Origin: Zhongshania antarctica
Lineage (GTDB): Bacteria > Pseudomonadota > Gammaproteobacteria > Pseudomonadales > Spongiibacteraceae
Length of the DNA stretch: 64,000 nucleotides
Assembly (NCBI RefSeq): GCF_014202945.1
Contig: NZ_JACHHW010000005.1
Span: forward strand, 354,291-418,290
Direction of reading: 5' to 3'
In this document: positions 41,033-54,502 of the stretch, in pieces
Numbering within the stretch: the stretch's first letter is position 1
Layout: each line of letters starts with the position of its first letter
Notes under the pieces: model-generated
The model's input: the letters and a program-made list of their open reading frames with translations, nothing else
The model's database searches: none
Told to the model about the DNA's origin: nothing
Translations under genes and position numbers: made by a program

Positions 41033-41443
41033 ATGACAGCAGATCGACAGCGGAAAACCCCGCGCACTGCTCATCAAATTGCCAGACCACCGCTGCTGAA
41101 GATATACGGCTTACAAATTGCAGTTGTGCTTTTGGCCAGTGTTACAGCACTACCCCTGGATATGGTCGCGGCCTATTCGATAGCAATTGGGGGAATGATT
41201 TCCGTGATACCCAATGCGTATTTTGCGCGTCAGGTATTCCGATTTACCGGCGCGGCTTACGCACGCCAAGTAGCCCAGGGTTTTTACCGGGGTGAATCGG
41301 GGAAATTTATAACGACACTGGGGTTGTTTGCTAGCGCATTTGTATTTGTAAAACCTTTGCAGGTGTTTGTCTTATTTTTGGCATATCTAATCGTTATGCT
41401 GCTGAACGCCGTACTACTTGCCACGCTTAAGCGCGGTATATAG
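41033..41443 (+). CDS. atpI: ATP synthase accessory protein I
   Basis: A 136-residue inner-membrane protein with four hydrophobic segments and the AtpI pattern IGGMISVIPNAYFARQVFRFTGA. It assists assembly of the c-ring or Mg2+/Ca2+ homeostasis in other species and is not essential. The ATG at 41033 (MTADRQRK) is preferred to a TTG at 41012. First gene of the atp operon. Confidence 0.9.
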   Translation: MTADRQRKTPRTAHQIARPPLLKIYGLQIAVVLLASVTALPLDMVAAYSIAIGGMISVIPNAYFARQVFRFTGAAYARQVAQGFYRGESGKFITTLGLFASAFVFVKPLQVFVLFLAYLIVMLLNAVLLATLKRGI

Positions 41444-41471
41444 AAAACGTCGGATTAGCTCAACGCGTTAA

Positions 41472-42428
<957 letters not shown>

Positions 42429-42444
42429 TTACCATTTTTATTAA

Positions 42445-42711
<267 letters not shown>

Positions 42712-42764
42712 TTGCTCGCTACGACAAAACATAGACAGCAAATTCATACAGCAGAGGTATCGGC

Positions 42765-43235
42765 GTGAATATTAATCTCACACTGATTGGACAATCGATC
42801 AGCTTTCTGTTCTTTGTATGGTTCTGCCACGCATTTGTGTGGAGTTACCTTCGCAAAGCAATGGAAGAGCGTGAAAAGCAAATCGCTGATGGTTTGGATG
42901 CCGCAGACCGCGCTGGCCGTGATCTTGAGTTAGCTCAAGAAAAAGCCGCCAAGCAACTGCGCGAAGCGAAAGGCGAAGCAGCAGCTATTATTGATGCTGC
43001 TAATAAGCGCGCTAGCCAAATCGTTGAAGAAGCTAAAGACGTGGCACGTGTTGAAGGCGAACGCCTGAAAGCAGCCGCCGAAGCCCAGATTGAGCAAGAT
43101 GTGAACCGCGCCAAAGAACAACTGCGCTCACAGGTTGCTAAATTGGCCTTGGTAGGCGCGAGCAAAGTGCTGGAAGCATCTATCGATGAGTCTGTTCATA
43201 AAGACATGGTCGACAAGCTGGCAGCAAGCCTGTAA
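42765..43235 (+). CDS. atpF: F0F1 ATP synthase subunit b
   Basis: A 156-residue peripheral-stalk protein with one N-terminal membrane helix (LTLIGQSISFLFFVWFCHAF) and a long charged coiled coil rich in Ala, Glu and Lys. GTG start. Length equals E. coli subunit b (156). Followed by atpH after 12 bp. Confidence 0.97.
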   Translation: MNINLTLIGQSISFLFFVWFCHAFVWSYLRKAMEEREKQIADGLDAADRAGRDLELAQEKAAKQLREAKGEAAAIIDAANKRASQIVEEAKDVARVEGERLKAAAEAQIEQDVNRAKEQLRSQVAKLALVGASKVLEASIDESVHKDMVDKLAASL

Positions 43236-43247
43236 GCGGAGTTGATC

Positions 43248-43784
43248 ATGGCGGAATTAAGCACAACAGCTAGACCCTATGCCAAGGCAGCTTTCGAGCA
43301 TGCTTTGGCAGCTTCAGCATTGGCCGAATGGTCAAAAATGCTGAATACCGCAGCAGCAGTTGCTCAGCAAGCGGGCGTTCAGAAAGTTCTGGGCTCCCCT
43401 GCACTGACAACCGCTCAGCAGGCGCAGGCATTTATCGATATCTGCGGCGATACATTTAATGCTGGCGGCGAAAATTTCATCAAGATACTCGCAGAGAACA
43501 AGCGACTGAGCCTGCTTCCAACAATCAGTGAATTGTTTGAAGCGCAGAAGGCGATTCAAGAGAAAACTGTGGATGTCGAAATCGCCACCGCGTTTGCCTT
43601 GGACACAGCCTCTGAGCAGCGTCTTGCCGAAGTTTTGACTAAGAAATTGGCTCGCCAAGTGAATGTTCACTCCCATGTAGATGCCCAGTTAATAGGCGGC
43701 GTGGTGATTAAAGCAGGTGACTTGGTGATAGATGGCTCGGTGCGCGGTCGCTTAGCGAAACTCGCTGAAGCATTAAATTCCTGA
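43248..43784 (+). CDS. atpH: F0F1 ATP synthase subunit delta
   Basis: A 178-residue stator subunit that links the b dimer to the alpha3-beta3 head. It begins [20 protein letters not shown] and ends with the conserved [30 protein letters not shown] at 43248 is chosen over the TTG two codons earlier, since GCGGAG lies at a suitable distance. Length matches E. coli (177). Confidence 0.97.
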   Translation: MAELSTTARPYAKAAFEHALAASALAEWSKMLNTAAAVAQQAGVQKVLGSPALTTAQQAQAFIDICGDTFNAGGENFIKILAENKRLSLLPTISELFEAQKAIQEKTVDVEIATAFALDTASEQRLAEVLTKKLARQVNVHSHVDAQLIGGVVIKAGDLVIDGSVRGRLAKLAEALNS

Positions 43785-43815
43785 GCGTTTAAAGAATAGG
43801 ATTGAGGAACAGAGC

Positions 43816-45360
43816 ATGCAGCAACTGAATCCATCCGAGATTAGCGATATTATCAAACAGCGCATCGACAATTTAGATGTGTCTGCCCAGGCCCAGAACG
43901 AGGGCACGGTAGTATCGGTATCTGACGGTATCGTACGCATCCACGGTTTAACCGATGTGATGTACGGCGAAATGATCGAGTTTGAAGGTGGCCGTTTTGG
44001 TATGGCACTTAACCTTGAGCGCGATTCGGTCGGCGCCGTGGTTTTGGGCGACTACCTTGGTATCGCCGAAGGCCAGACCTGTAAATGTACTGGTCGTATA
44101 TTAGAAGTACCGGTTGGTCCGGAATTGCTTGGCCGCGTTGTAGACGCACTGGGTAACCCGATCGACGGTAAAGGCCCTATCAACGCAAAATTAACTGACG
44201 CGATTGAAAAAGTTGCTCCCGGTGTAATTTGGCGTAAGTCGGTAGACCAGCCTGTGCAGATCGGCCTTAAAGCCGTTGATGCCATGGTGCCAATCGGTCG
44301 CGGTCAGCGCGAACTGATTATCGGTGACCGCCAGATCGGTAAAACCGCAATTGCAATCGACGCCATCATTAACCAGAAGTCTTCTGGTATTAAATGTGTG
44401 TACGTAGCAATCGGTCAGAAAGCGTCTTCTATTGCCGCCGTAGTGCGTAAATTAGAAGAGCACGGTGCAATGGACCACACCGTGGTTGTTGCTGCTACCG
44501 CATCTGATCCAGCATCTATGCAGTTCATTGCTCCTTTCACTGGCTGTACTATTGGTGAGTACTACCGTGATCGCGGCGAAGACGCACTGATTATTTATGA
44601 TGACTTGACCAAGCAGGCTTGGGCCTACCGTCAAATCTCCCTGTTGTTGCGTCGTCCACCGGGTCGTGAAGCTTACCCCGGCGACGTATTCTACCTCCAC
44701 TCTCGTCTGCTTGAGCGCGCGGCCCGTGTTTCAGAAGATTACGTTGAGAAATTCACCAACGGTGAAGTGAAAGGTAAAACAGGTTCATTAACAGCTCTGC
44801 CTGTTATCGAAACCCAAGCAGGTGACGTATCGGCTTTCGTACCGACCAACGTTATCTCCATCACCGACGGTCAGATCTTTGTTGAAACAGATATGTTCAA
44901 CTCAGGTATACGCCCAGCGATGAACGCCGGTATTTCGGTATCGCGGGTTGGTGGTGCGGCGCAGACCAAGATCATCAAGAAATTGTCTGGTGGTATTCGT
45001 ACCGCATTGGCTCAGTACCGTGAATTGGCGGCGTTCTCGCAGTTCGCATCTGATCTTGATGAAGCGACTAAAGCTCAGCTTTCACAAGGTGAGCGCGTTA
45101 CCGAACTGATGAAGCAGAAACAGTACAGCCCCCTCAGCATTGCTGAAATGGGCCTATCGTTGTACTGCGCTAACGAAGGTCATCTGAAAAACGTTGACGT
45201 TGCCAAGATTCTCGATTTTGAATCAGCAATTTTATCTTTCGCCAACGCCGAATACGCTGCGGTAATGAAAGAAATCAACGACAGCGGTAACTGGAACGCA
45301 GAACTGGAAGGCAAGTTCAAAGAACTCGTTGAAAAGTTCAAGGCAACTCAGACTTGGTAA
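43816..45360 (+). CDS. atpA: F0F1 ATP synthase subunit alpha
   Basis: A 514-residue F1 subunit with a regulatory nucleotide site. Walker A is [13 protein letters not shown], followed by the arginine-finger-containing [14 protein letters not shown] segment ([14 protein letters not shown]). N-terminal beta-barrel and C-terminal helical domain are complete and the length equals E. coli AtpA (513). Codon use shifts toward a highly expressed pattern (many CGT, GGT). A strong hairpin follows the stop. Confidence 0.99.
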   Translation: MQQLNPSEISDIIKQRIDNLDVSAQAQNEGTVVSVSDGIVRIHGLTDVMYGEMIEFEGGRFGMALNLERDSVGAVVLGDYLGIAEGQTCKCTGRILEVPVGPELLGRVVDALGNPIDGKGPINAKLTDAIEKVAPGVIWRKSVDQPVQIGLKAVDAMVPIGRGQRELIIGDRQIGKTAIAIDAIINQKSSGIKCVYVAIGQKASSIAAVVRKLEEHGAMDHTVVVAATASDPASMQFIAPFTGCTIGEYYRDRGEDALIIYDDLTKQAWAYRQISLLLRRPPGREAYPGDVFYLHSRLLERAARVSEDYVEKFTNGEVKGKTGSLTALPVIETQAGDVSAFVPTNVISITDGQIFVETDMFNSGIRPAMNAGISVSRVGGAAQTKIIKKLSGGIRTALAQYRELAAFSQFASDLDEATKAQLSQGERVTELMKQKQYSPLSIAEMGLSLYCANEGHLKNVDVAKILDFESAILSFANAEYAAVMKEINDSGNWNAELEGKFKELVEKFKATQTW

Positions 45361-45366
45361 GACGTT

Positions 45367-45390
45367 AAGCTGCGCACAAGCGCAGCTTTT
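45367..45390 (+). terminator. Intercistronic hairpin after atpA
   Basis: AAGCTGCGC (45367-45375) and GCGCAGCTT (45380-45388) form a 9-bp stem with an ACAA loop, starting 7 nt after the atpA stop and followed by TT. It lies inside the operon, 21 bp before atpG, so complete termination is unlikely; attenuation or 3'-end protection of the upstream message is more plausible. Confidence 0.6.
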
Positions 45391-45411
45391 CTGCTTGAGG
45401 ATTGTTGAATC

Positions 45412-46278
45412 ATGGCAGGTGCAAAAGAGATACGCACCCAGATATCCAGCATCAAGAGCACGCAAAAAATCACTAGCGCCATGGAAATGGTTGCGGCGAG
45501 TAAAATGCGTAGAGCTCAAGATCGCATGGAATTGGGTAAACCCTACGCACGGCGCATGCGCGCGGTGGTGGGTCATATCGCCAATGCTAATCCAGAGTAC
45601 CGTCATCAGTATATGACTGAGCGGGAAGTTAAGCGCGTCGGTTTTGTCATTGTTTCTTCAGACCGTGGCCTGTGTGGCGGCTTGAACACCAATGTGTTCA
45701 AAAAAGCGATCAAGGCGATGAAAGGCTGGTCTGAGCAGAACGTGGAAATTGATTTATGCTTAATCGGCAACAAGGCCGGCGCATTTTTCAAGAGCCATGG
45801 CGGCAATGTCGTTGCCGCGGCAAAGGACATGGGTGAGGCACCCAGCGTTGCTGATTTGATTGGCAGTGTAAAAACTATGCTCGACGCTTACGCCGAAGGC
45901 AATATCGACCGCCTGTATCTGGTTGGTAATGAGTTCGTGAACACTATGACTCAGAGCCCATTTGTAAGCCAGTTACTGCCTCTGGAAGCAGAGCAAGACG
46001 ACAGTTTAAAGCATCACTGGGATTATATTTACGAACCCAGCCCTGAAGAATTACTGGAAGGCTTACTGACTCGCTATGTTGAGTCACAGGTTTACCAGAC
46101 AGTGGTTGAGAACGGTGCCTGTGAACAAGCAGCAAGAATGATCGCGATGAAGAACGCGACTGACAATGCCGGCGATATTATCGACGGTCTGCAGCTGGTT
46201 TATAACAAAGCACGTCAGGCAGCGATTACCCAGGAACTGTCAGAAATCGTGAGTGGTGCAGCGGCGGTATCGTCGTAA
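45412..46278 (+). CDS. atpG: F0F1 ATP synthase subunit gamma
   Basis: A 288-residue central rotor shaft. It begins [20 protein letters not shown] with the following [14 protein letters not shown], contains [16 protein letters not shown], and ends with the coiled-coil [22 protein letters not shown]. Length equals E. coli AtpG (287). It follows the hairpin after atpA. Confidence 0.98.
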   Translation: MAGAKEIRTQISSIKSTQKITSAMEMVAASKMRRAQDRMELGKPYARRMRAVVGHIANANPEYRHQYMTEREVKRVGFVIVSSDRGLCGGLNTNVFKKAIKAMKGWSEQNVEIDLCLIGNKAGAFFKSHGGNVVAAAKDMGEAPSVADLIGSVKTMLDAYAEGNIDRLYLVGNEFVNTMTQSPFVSQLLPLEAEQDDSLKHHWDYIYEPSPEELLEGLLTRYVESQVYQTVVENGACEQAARMIAMKNATDNAGDIIDGLQLVYNKARQAAITQELSEIVSGAAAVSS

Positions 46279-46314
46279 GTATTTTCACCACTGAAACAGA
46301 ATTTGATTATTTAA

Positions 46315-47731
<1,417 letters not shown>

Positions 47732-47733
<2 letters not shown>

Positions 47734-47752
47734 GCTCGCGCAAGCGAGCTTT
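47732..47752 (+). terminator. Intercistronic hairpin after atpD
   Basis: AAGCTCGC (47732-47739) and GCGAGCTT (47744-47751) pair around a GCAA tetraloop (GNRA type). The stem begins within the atpD stop codon and lies 20 bp before atpC. As with the atpA hairpin there is only TT after it, so it is a candidate attenuator or mRNA stabiliser. Confidence 0.6.
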
Positions 47753-47771
47753 ACGCCTGAGAGGCTAAAAT

Positions 47772-48197
47772 ATGGCTATGACTATTCATTGTGACATCGT
47801 TAGTGCTGAAGCAGAGTTGTTTTCTGGTCGCGCGAAGCTGATCGTTGCAAACGGTACCCAGGGCGACCTGGGTGTGACTTATGGTCACGCGCCGTTGCTG
47901 ACATCGCTTGAGCCCGGCCCAGTACGAATCGTGCAGGACAACGGCGAAGAGCTGATTTTTTACGTTTCTGGTGGTTTTCTAGAAGTACAGCCCAATGTGG
48001 TGAGTATTCTGGCCGACACCGCGATCCGCGCAGGCGACCTCGACGAGGCTGCGGCAATGGAAGCACAGAAACACGCTCAGCAAGCGATGCTGAATCAGAG
48101 TGGCGATATCGACTACTCAAGAGCAGCAGCGCAGTTAGCGGCAGCAACCGCTCAGCTTCGGACATTGCAACAAATCCGGAAATCACTGAGTAAATAA
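47772..48197 (+). CDS. atpC: F0F1 ATP synthase subunit epsilon
   Basis: A 141-residue rotor subunit that also inhibits ATP hydrolysis. The N-terminal beta-sandwich ([37 protein letters not shown]) and the C-terminal helical hairpin ([17 protein letters not shown]... [21 protein letters not shown]) are intact. Length matches E. coli (139). Last gene of the atp operon, followed by tandem hairpins. Confidence 0.97.
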   Translation: MAMTIHCDIVSAEAELFSGRAKLIVANGTQGDLGVTYGHAPLLTSLEPGPVRIVQDNGEELIFYVSGGFLEVQPNVVSILADTAIRAGDLDEAAAMEAQKHAQQAMLNQSGDIDYSRAAAQLAAATAQLRTLQQIRKSLSK

Positions 48198-48245
48198 TAC
48201 AGCTCTGCTGTATTAAGGAAAGGGCGGCTCTGGCCGCCCTTTTTC
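48196..48245 (+). terminator. Terminator of the atp operon
   Basis: Two stems in tandem: AATACAG/CTGTATT (48196-48214), then AAAGGGCGGC paired with GCCGCCCTTT (48219-48242) around TCTG and followed by further T residues. The second is a textbook intrinsic terminator placed before the glmU leader. Confidence 0.92.
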
Positions 48246-48313
48246 GTTTCCGTTACTATTTCCGGCTACAATAAAACATGAACCGCATACCGTGCTGGGA
48301 TAAGGGCTAAATA

Positions 48314-49696
48314 ATGACATTAGAAGTGGTGATATTGGCCGCCGGGCAAGGTAGCCGGATGCGTTCAACACTCCCCAAAGTACTGCACCCTATCGCGGGC
48401 AAAAGCATGTTGGCCCATGTGCTAGCGTTGGCTAAGGCTGTTGTCAGTACTCAGACCCATGTTGTTGTCGGTCATAGCGCCGAGCAGGTAAAAGCGTCGC
48501 TAGCGGGCACCGATATCAAATGGGCGCTACAAAGCGAACAAAAAGGTACCGGTCACGCGGTAGCGCAGGCTTTGCCGGCGATTAGCGACGAGTCGCAAGT
48601 ACTTATTCTCTATGGCGATGTGCCCTTAATCAGCTCTGCAACTATAGAGCAGCTGATAACTCGCGAGCCCTCGTCACTAGGAACGGAACAACTTAGTCTA
48701 CTCACCGTTGAATTGCCGAACCCTAGCGGATATGGACGTATTGTTCGCAATAGCAACGCAGATGTCGTCGCTATCGTTGAGCAAAAAGACGCGAGCGCAG
48801 AACAGCTTAAAATCAAGGAAGTTAACACCGGAATTATGTGTGTTACGGCCACAGCCTTAAAGCGCTGGATGCCCAAGCTCAGTGCTGATAACGCCCAAGG
48901 CGAATATTACCTCACCGATATCATCGCCATGGCAGTCAGCGATGGTGTAATGATTAATGTTTGCCAAGCAAGCGAGCCGATGGAAGTACAAGGCGCCAAT
49001 AACCGAGTTCAACTTGAAGAACTCGAGCGCTTCTACCAGCGTCGCTACGCCGAACAACTTATGCTCGGCGGTGCCAGTCTAGCCGATGCCAGTCGCATAG
49101 ACGTGCGCGGCAGCCTAAACACCGGCAATGATGTTTTTATCGATATAAACTGCGTGTTTGAAGGCGAGGTTACTATTGGAGAGGGTGTGCGTATCGGCCC
49201 AAACTGCCATATTAGCGATTCCAAAATAGCAGATAACGCTGAGATAAAGGCCAATTCAGTGCTCGAAGGCGCCGTTGTTGGTGAAGCCTGCAGTATAGGG
49301 CCTTTTGCGCGCCTACGTCCGGGCACTGTATTAGCCGCAGATGTAAAAATAGGCAATTTCGTTGAAACCAAAAAAGCCAATATTGGCCTTGGCAGTAAAG
49401 TTAGTCATCTCAGTTATATTGGCGACGCCGAAATCGGTCGCGATGTAAATGTCGGAGCGGGCACCATTACCTGCAACTATGATGGCGTCAATAAATTCAA
49501 GACCACCATTGCTGATGATGTGTTCGTAGGCTCTAACACCGCCTTAGTTGCACCGGTAAGCGTTGGTAAAGCAGCTACTATTGGCGCTGGTTCAGTCATC
49601 ACTGGCAATATTGCCGAGGGTGAATTAGCGGTAGCGCGGTCTAAACAACGTAATATAAGCGGGTGGCAGCGGCCCGAAAAACTTCCCCGCGATTAA
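48314..49696 (+). CDS. glmU: Bifunctional GlmU (GlcNAc-1-P uridyltransferase / GlcN-1-P acetyltransferase)
   Basis: A 460-residue cytoplasmic enzyme making UDP-GlcNAc for peptidoglycan and LPS. The N-terminal nucleotidyltransferase domain begins [22 protein letters not shown]; the C-terminal left-handed beta-helix (from about 250) carries hexapeptide repeats, [20 protein letters not shown] and the acetyltransferase-site [17 protein letters not shown]. Length matches E. coli (456). Followed after 24 bp by glmS, so the two GlcNAc-pathway genes form a transcription unit. Confidence 0.98.
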   Translation: MTLEVVILAAGQGSRMRSTLPKVLHPIAGKSMLAHVLALAKAVVSTQTHVVVGHSAEQVKASLAGTDIKWALQSEQKGTGHAVAQALPAISDESQVLILYGDVPLISSATIEQLITREPSSLGTEQLSLLTVELPNPSGYGRIVRNSNADVVAIVEQKDASAEQLKIKEVNTGIMCVTATALKRWMPKLSADNAQGEYYLTDIIAMAVSDGVMINVCQASEPMEVQGANNRVQLEELERFYQRRYAEQLMLGGASLADASRIDVRGSLNTGNDVFIDINCVFEGEVTIGEGVRIGPNCHISDSKIADNAEIKANSVLEGAVVGEACSIGPFARLRPGTVLAADVKIGNFVETKKANIGLGSKVSHLSYIGDAEIGRDVNVGAGTITCNYDGVNKFKTTIADDVFVGSNTALVAPVSVGKAATIGAGSVITGNIAEGELAVARSKQRNISGWQRPEKLPRD

Positions 49697-49720
49697 ATGA
49701 AAAAATAAGGAAACCAGACT

Positions 49721-51550
49721 ATGTGTGGCATTGTTGGCGCGGTCGCGCAACGTGAGGTTCCTGGCATTTTGCTCGAGGGTTTGCACCGTCTAGAATACCG
49801 TGGCTACGATTCTGCGGGCATGGCGGTTATTAGCGCCAGCGGCGAAATTGACACCCGCAAAGAAGTTGGTAAAGTCCGCCAGCTAGAAGATGAACTCGCT
49901 AGCAGCCCGCTATTGGGTCATATAGGCATTGCTCACACCCGCTGGGCAACCCACGGCAAGCCATCTGAAGTGAATGCCCACCCCCATCTATCAGGGGATA
50001 TCGCCTTAGTTCATAACGGCATCATTGAAAATCACGCAGAGTTGCGTCTGCGCTTAGAAAAACTCGGCTATGTGTTTGTTTCCCAAACCGATACGGAAAC
50101 TATCGTGCACTTGATGCATTTCCACTACCAGCAAAGTGGCGATCTGCTCACAGCGCTCTGTGACACCATTCCTGAACTGGAAGGCGCCTACGGCTTGGCC
50201 GTTATGCATGCAAGTGAACCCCAGCGGCTACTCTGTGCGCGCAAAGGCAGCCCTTTGGTTATTGGCGTGGGCATTGGTGAAAATTTTATTGCCTCAGATC
50301 AATTGGCGCTGCGCCAAGTGACAGACCGCTTTGTGTATTTGGAAGAGGGTGATATCGCAGAGATCTACACCGACAAATACATAGTACACGACAGTAATTT
50401 TAAACCCGTATCGCGGGACATTACCCAAATAGATGCAGCGGCGGAAACCAGCGACAAAGGCCATTATCGTCACTATATGCTCAAAGAAATATATGAGCAG
50501 CCAGCGGTAATCAGACGGTCACTTGCCGGGCGCCTAGGCGCCAAAAAAATCCTTGCTGAAGCAATGGGTGCGAAGGCAGAAGAAATACTTAAAACCGTAT
50601 CATCAATACAAATCGTCGCCTGTGGTACAAGCTATCACGCTGGTATGGTTGCCAAATATTGGATCGAAGGGCTGGCTGGCGTACCCTGCCGTGTGGAAGT
50701 CGCCAGTGAATTTCGTTACCGCAAATTCAAAGTTTTAGAAAACACCTTATTAGTGACCATATCGCAATCCGGCGAAACCGCCGACACCTTAGCGGCATTG
50801 CGGCTGGCCAAAACCCTCGGTTACTGCGCGTCACTCACGGTCTGCAATGTGCTGCAGAGTTCCTTGGTTAGAGAGTCCGATCTTTACCTAATGACCGAAG
50901 CTGGCCCAGAAATCGGTGTGGCCTCTACCAAGGCATTTACCACGCAGTTAGTGGCATTGCTGTTCTTAACTGTTGCCCTCGGTCGTCATCATGATATGAG
51001 CGAGAGTGAAGAACACGAGATCGTTAGCGCCCTACATGAGCTTCCTGACTTGCTCACCGAAACACTGGCCTTAAATACCAGTATCCAAACCATGTCCAAT
51101 GCCTTCGCCGACAAACACCATGCCTTGTTTTTAGGTCGCGGTGCGCAATGGCCGATCGCGATGGAAGGTGCACTTAAACTCAAAGAAATATCTTATATTC
51201 ACGCAGAAAGTTACCCAGCCGGTGAATTAAAACACGGCCCCTTAGCGCTGGTAGACGCCGACATGCCGGTGATCGCCGTCGCGCCAAACGACGTGTTATT
51301 AGAAAAATTAAAATCCAATATTGAAGAAGTTCAAGCACGCGGCGGGCAACTGTTTGTGTTCTGCGACAAAGCTGCAGGTTTTACCGCTGCAAAAGGCATG
51401 GACATCATAGAGCTGCCCCATGTAAGCGACGTCATTGCGCCGATTATTTACACCATTCCGCTGCAGTTGCTTTCGTATCATGTTGCGATTTTGAAAGGCA
51501 CCGATGTCGATCAGCCGCGTAATTTGGCAAAATCGGTGACGGTAGAATAA
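49721..51550 (+). CDS. glmS: Glutamine-fructose-6-phosphate aminotransferase (isomerizing)
   Basis: A 609-residue enzyme that makes glucosamine-6-phosphate. The N-terminal class II glutaminase has the nucleophile Cys2 ([10 protein letters not shown]), [20 protein letters not shown] and HNGIIENH; two SIS domains follow ([52 protein letters not shown]); the C-terminus ends [11 protein letters not shown]. Length equals E. coli GlmS. No ribozyme-like leader can fit in the 24-bp gap after glmU. Confidence 0.99.
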   Translation: MCGIVGAVAQREVPGILLEGLHRLEYRGYDSAGMAVISASGEIDTRKEVGKVRQLEDELASSPLLGHIGIAHTRWATHGKPSEVNAHPHLSGDIALVHNGIIENHAELRLRLEKLGYVFVSQTDTETIVHLMHFHYQQSGDLLTALCDTIPELEGAYGLAVMHASEPQRLLCARKGSPLVIGVGIGENFIASDQLALRQVTDRFVYLEEGDIAEIYTDKYIVHDSNFKPVSRDITQIDAAAETSDKGHYRHYMLKEIYEQPAVIRRSLAGRLGAKKILAEAMGAKAEEILKTVSSIQIVACGTSYHAGMVAKYWIEGLAGVPCRVEVASEFRYRKFKVLENTLLVTISQSGETADTLAALRLAKTLGYCASLTVCNVLQSSLVRESDLYLMTEAGPEIGVASTKAFTTQLVALLFLTVALGRHHDMSESEEHEIVSALHELPDLLTETLALNTSIQTMSNAFADKHHALFLGRGAQWPIAMEGALKLKEISYIHAESYPAGELKHGPLALVDADMPVIAVAPNDVLLEKLKSNIEEVQARGGQLFVFCDKAAGFTAAKGMDIIELPHVSDVIAPIIYTIPLQLLSYHVAILKGTDVDQPRNLAKSVTVE

Positions 51551-51650
51551 GTATTAAACTATCAAAGTAGTAAAATATTTTGCGAAGGTTTAAGCCACCG
51601 TGCGCAGAGAAATATTGTAATACCTCAAAAGCGGATTTGATTGGGGAAGA

Positions 51651-51671
51651 ATGAGCCGCAGAGCGGCTCAT
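51651..51671. terminator. Hairpin between glmS and the convergent unknown gene
   Basis: ATGAGCCGC (51651-51659) and GCGGCTCAT (51663-51671) form a 9-bp perfect stem with an AGA loop, 100 bp after glmS and 42 bp from the stop of the minus-strand gene. No T run follows on either side. Confidence 0.45.
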
Positions 51672-51712
51672 GGTGTTGCATCAAAGCAATATTAATCGCT
51701 AGGTGGTCATGC

Positions 51713-52312
51713 TTAAAGTGCAGGGACCATGGCGGTGAATTGCGCGCCAAGCCCGAGCACTTGATCTATCGCGCTACTGGGACTTAGTAGCTCAAGTGGT
51801 AAGACGTCAGCAGGCAAGGCTCCGCTAATATCGGGTAGCTCAAATCCACCTAAGCTCCCACTATTTAAAGGCTGAGAAATAATAGGAAGCGATGGTATCG
51901 CGCTCAAACCAGAAGAAACGAGTATTCCGCCATTTAGAATGTAGTTTAAAATTGCGGCTGGATTGTTGTAGAGCACTTCAGATGAGGGCACAAAGCCAAA
52001 CAGAATATCAGGGCCACCAAGTGAGCCGGGAACAAGCTTCGCTGGATTGCTTAGGGTCGGAAGCAAATTATTAAATGTCGTTACAGGGCCGGCCAGCGGC
52101 ACTAAATCTTGCGATCCCACAATATTTAATGCATCAAGGCTAGCTAAACTCCCTGCTAAACCCCCACCTAAATCAAGTGCGCTAAGCTTAGAAAAATTAA
52201 GGCCTGCGCCCGTCGGTAGCATGCCCAGTGCAGGTACTTGCGCATGCGCAGCAGAAATACTGAAAAGCATGCTCACTCCCAGCGTTAGGGAGGGCATAAA
52301 TCGTTTAGTCAT
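51713..52312 (-). CDS. Unknown secreted Leu/Gly/Pro/Ser-rich protein
   Basis: A 199-residue protein I do not recognise. A clear signal peptide (about 1-24, ending SAAHA before QVPALG) is followed by a low-complexity region rich in Leu, Gly, Ser, Pro and Ala with almost no charged residues and no cysteine in the mature part. Short hydrophobic repeats such as LDLGGGLAGSLASLDAL, LVPLAGP and ALPADVLPLELL suggest an exported or surface-associated protein. An AAGGAA ribosome site and the intact frame argue that it is a real gene. It is a single gene convergent with glmS; codon use fits the host. Confidence 0.7.
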   Translation of the reverse strand: MTKRFMPSLTLGVSMLFSISAAHAQVPALGMLPTGAGLNFSKLSALDLGGGLAGSLASLDALNIVGSQDLVPLAGPVTTFNNLLPTLSNPAKLVPGSLGGPDILFGFVPSSEVLYNNPAAILNYILNGGILVSSGLSAIPSLPIISQPLNSGSLGGFELPDISGALPADVLPLELLSPSSAIDQVLGLGAQFTAMVPAL

Positions 52313-52540
52313 TTTTGTATTCCTTGGATTAGCTAAGCACTTATAGCGTTCTTATGGTTATTCATACTTGGTTAGCATGCTCTTTGTATGACGCCTGTGG
52401 CACCAAACCAAAGGTTGGTAGTAATGACGATTGTGTCACAGTCCCACAACTTATCGGCTTTGTAGCAATACGGCCAAGTTGTCGTGTAGGTAAGGCCGCT
52501 TAGTTTAATTTAGGGCTTAGCGACATTTATTAACTTCGCT

Positions 52541-52569
52541 TTGACGTATGATAGCTTCGCGCTTATTTG
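52541..52569 (+). promoter_or_regulatory. Candidate promoter of the MFS gene
   Basis: TTGACG (52541-52546) and TATTTG (52564-52569) are 17 bp apart, 45 bp upstream of the MFS start, which has a GGGGGG ribosome site. The rest of the 301-bp divergent spacer (52313-52613) shows no other feature I can name. Confidence 0.3.
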
Positions 52570-52613
52570 CAGTGTAAACGCAGTTCATACGGCATAGACG
52601 ACGGGGGGTAACA

Positions 52614-54281
52614 ATGGCTACGGCGCTGGACCAAAACAACAATAAAAATGACAGTGGTATATTTTCGCCCCTCAGCCATGCTTTGTTTCGGAATATGTGG
52701 CTTAGCAATACGGTATCTAACACCGGCAGCTTAATTCAGAGCGTTGCAGCGGCGTGGATTATGACCAGTATTTCAACTGCAGATCATGTTGCCCTGGTGC
52801 AGACGGCTACCTTCTTGCCCATGGCCTTATTCGCACTGCCCGCAGGCGCAATTGCTGATATTTACGACCGACGCAAGGTACAGCTATTTTTCTTTTTCTT
52901 GTCACTAGTAGCCGCATGTTTAATGACGCTAGTGTCGATATTAGGGCTTATTACTCCTTGGATATTGCTTGGTTTATGTTTTTTAGTAGGTAGCGGTAGC
53001 GCCCTGTCAGCGCCAGCGAGGGGAGCATCCATTGCCGAACAAGTCCCAAAAGGACTGCTTTCTCAAGCGGTGGCACTGAACAATATAAGTTTTAACGTGG
53101 CGCGCAGCTTAGGGCCTGCAATTGGTGGATTTATCGTGGTGGCTTTTGGCGCAACGGCGGCATTTGCTATTAATGCGATCTCTTTTATACCCATGCTGGA
53201 ATCTTTGCGGCGCTGGAAGCGGGAACCAGAAATATCACGTCTGCCGCCAGAGCGATTGGTGCGTTCAATTAATTCTGGGCTGCGCTATGTATTAAATATG
53301 CAGCCAGTACGTCGCGCTATGGGGCGCGCCTTTATTATTTGTTTGCTGGGCGCCGCACTACCGTCGCTCATGCCGCTTATTGCTCGAGACCTGCTGGTGG
53401 GTAATGCTGGTACGTTTGGCTTGTTGTTGGGGGCATTTGGCATTGGTGCGGTGTGCGGCATTTTTGTGCTACAGCCCCTGCGCGCTAAAATTGGCAATGA
53501 GAATACCTTGCGTCTCTGTTGTTTGCTTATTGCTGGGGGCCTACTTGGCTTAGCGTATAGCCCTAGCTTAATACTCGATCTAATTCTGTTAATGGTCGCG
53601 GGCATGGGCTGGATGATGATCACCACCTCAATTAGTGTTTTAGTGCAGTTGTTGGTACCCCGCTGGGTTACGGGACGTGCGATAGCCTCTTGTAGTGCAT
53701 CGTTTACCTTGGGCGTGGCTGTCGGCTCGTGGTTGTGGGGCGTTATCGCCAGAGATTATGGCCTTGTATTGGCCTTAGAGGGCGCGGCTGTAGGTTTGGT
53801 TTTGTCATTGCTGCTGGGGTATTTTTTGCCGGTGGCCGACCGCACGGAATCCACCGAACTCGATGAACAACTCGCCGATGACCCTGATGTTAAATTGGGT
53901 ATTAGCGGTCGCAGTGGCCCTATTAGTATTGAACTGCAATACCGCATACCTGAAGAAAAGGCGCGTGATTTTTATAATTTGATGCGGCAACAGCAGCAAG
54001 TACGCTCTCGCAACGGCGCGTATGGCTGGTCTATATCCCGAGATATTGCCGATCCAGAGCGCTGGTTAGAACGCTTTAGCTGCCCAACCTGGCATGACTA
54101 CCTGCGATTGCGCGGTCGGCGCACCGTCGAAGAAAGTGAATTACACCGCCAAGCCGTCAGAATGCATATTGGGATCGAGCCTATTAAGGTGTCACGTTGG
54201 CTAAACAGGCCGGCAGGCTCGGTACGCTGGCGTGATGAAGCGCCAGATCGCGGCGACGAGGCGCTGCAAATACACACTTAA
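52614..54281 (+). CDS. MFS transporter with C-terminal soluble domain (MFS_3 type)
   Basis: A 555-residue inner-membrane protein. The first about 405 residues contain eleven to twelve hydrophobic segments and the major-facilitator loop GAIADIYDRRKVQ between TM2 and TM3. The last about 140 residues are soluble: an acidic linker (STELDEQLADDPDV), then a region (about 430-510) with a ferredoxin-like pattern (ISIELQYRIPEEKARDFYNLM) and many arginine/tryptophan residues. This layout is that of the PF05977-type transmembrane secretion effectors, related to enterobactin exporter EntS. Substrate unknown; probable efflux of a small molecule. Confidence 0.85.
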   Translation: MATALDQNNNKNDSGIFSPLSHALFRNMWLSNTVSNTGSLIQSVAAAWIMTSISTADHVALVQTATFLPMALFALPAGAIADIYDRRKVQLFFFFLSLVAACLMTLVSILGLITPWILLGLCFLVGSGSALSAPARGASIAEQVPKGLLSQAVALNNISFNVARSLGPAIGGFIVVAFGATAAFAINAISFIPMLESLRRWKREPEISRLPPERLVRSINSGLRYVLNMQPVRRAMGRAFIICLLGAALPSLMPLIARDLLVGNAGTFGLLLGAFGIGAVCGIFVLQPLRAKIGNENTLRLCCLLIAGGLLGLAYSPSLILDLILLMVAGMGWMMITTSISVLVQLLVPRWVTGRAIASCSASFTLGVAVGSWLWGVIARDYGLVLALEGAAVGLVLSLLLGYFLPVADRTESTELDEQLADDPDVKLGISGRSGPISIELQYRIPEEKARDFYNLMRQQQQVRSRNGAYGWSISRDIADPERWLERFSCPTWHDYLRLRGRRTVEESELHRQAVRMHIGIEPIKVSRWLNRPAGSVRWRDEAPDRGDEALQIHT

Positions 54282-54502
54282 GTAGGGCATGGCTCGGCCA
54301 GTGGTATCGGCTTATCGAGTGTGTTGATTCTCGACTATTCCGGCGATCTTGCTGTTAAACTAGCGGTCTAAATGGCGCCGGGTCTTGGTCAAGCGCCGCA
54401 GTCTCCTCTTTAGCGTAATTGGTGTTAAAGAATACATTTTATTGGCGTTTATTTGTGAATTTGGCAAATCGTCAAAATAGCGAAGGCGCTAGATTGTCAG
54501 CA

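Noticed and set aside
49690..49725. glmS ribozyme/riboswitch before glmS.
   Set aside because: The glmU-glmS gap is 24 bp, too short, and such ribozymes belong to Gram-positive bacteria.
54419..54502. N-terminal extension of the EamA permease to a TTG start.
   Set aside because: The added residues are polar and unlike the family, which begins at the first helix.
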